A DNA stretch of 6,523 nt from Desulfocapsa sp. (GTDB taxonomy: Bacteria > Desulfobacterota > Desulfobulbia > Desulfobulbales > Desulfocapsaceae). Below the pieces are notes generated by a model, which worked only from the letters and a program-made list of their open reading frames with translations, ran no database searches and was not told where the DNA came from. The stretch covers positions 1-6,523 of the forward strand of contig JAOZTO010000148.1 of the NCBI GenBank assembly GCA_029942265.1. The letters are read 5' to 3'. Below are positions 6,453-6,523 of this stretch, piece after piece. The translations under genes were made by a program, and so were the position numbers. Numbering within the stretch: position 1 is the first letter of the stretch; the number at the start of each line of letters is the position of its first letter.

Positions 6453-6523
6453 GCATACTCAGGATTTTAAGCGATTAGTCAGATTAATTTGCAACTGATC
6501 AACAACACATTGACAAGAGCCAA
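6453..6523 (-). other. Upstream region of the oxidoreductase gene; no gene seen
   Basis: 71 bp to the window edge without a supported coding frame. A weak promoter-like pair, TTGCAA (6494-6489) and TAAAAT (6469-6464) with a long 19-nt spacer, is present on the minus strand, but it is not convincing. Whether an earlier gene of the same operon lies beyond 6523 cannot be seen. Confidence 0.3.

Noticed and set aside
6464..6494. Promoter-like TTGCAA/TAAAAT pair upstream of the oxidoreductase
   Set aside because: The 19-nt spacer is long and the -35 match is poor in A+T-rich DNA; not listed as a promoter.

Overview
The window carries six genes, all read from the minus strand (right to left as numbered). 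It looks like part of a surface-polysaccharide (EPS or O-antigen type) biosynthesis locus from a Gram-negative bacterium of moderate to low G+C. I lean towards a sulfate-reducing Desulfobacterota member. The grounds are the dispersed palindromic repeat with TCGTAAAAA/TTTTTACGA ends at 636-788, which I associate from memory with that group, and the style of the glycosyltransferase and acyltransferase. This taxonomic call is inference, not proof.

In transcription order: (1) a GlpD-family FAD oxidoreductase (4803-6452); (2) an 82-nt gap holding a repeated 12-mer and a leader hairpin; (3) a UDP-glucose 4-epimerase, galE (3725-4720); (4) a GT4 glycosyltransferase (2562-3722), translationally coupled to galE; (5) an extended-SDR NAD-dependent epimerase/dehydratase/reductase (1529-2542); (6) a left-handed beta-helix O-acyltransferase (790-1542) overlapping the SDR gene by 14 nt; (7) a 229-254 nt gap, depending on the start used, with a MITE-like palindromic element and a second partial copy of its left end; (8) the 5' part of an SGNH/GDSL-hydrolase lipoprotein gene (536 to beyond position 1). 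The last gene runs off the window edge.

Genes 3-6 are packed tightly enough to be one operon. A plausible joint role is this: GalE supplies a UDP-sugar, the GT4 enzyme transfers a sugar to a lipid-linked glycan, the SDR modifies a sugar or lipid intermediate, and the hexapeptide-repeat enzyme acylates (probably acetylates) the product. The exported SGNH lipoprotein could trim acyl groups outside the cytoplasm.

The most interesting point is the GlpD homologue. It keeps the FAD-binding half and the HGGLRY motif, but appears to lack two of the arginines that hold the phosphate in E. coli GlpD, so its substrate is probably not plain glycerol 3-phosphate. No RNA gene, CRISPR array or complete transposase gene was seen.
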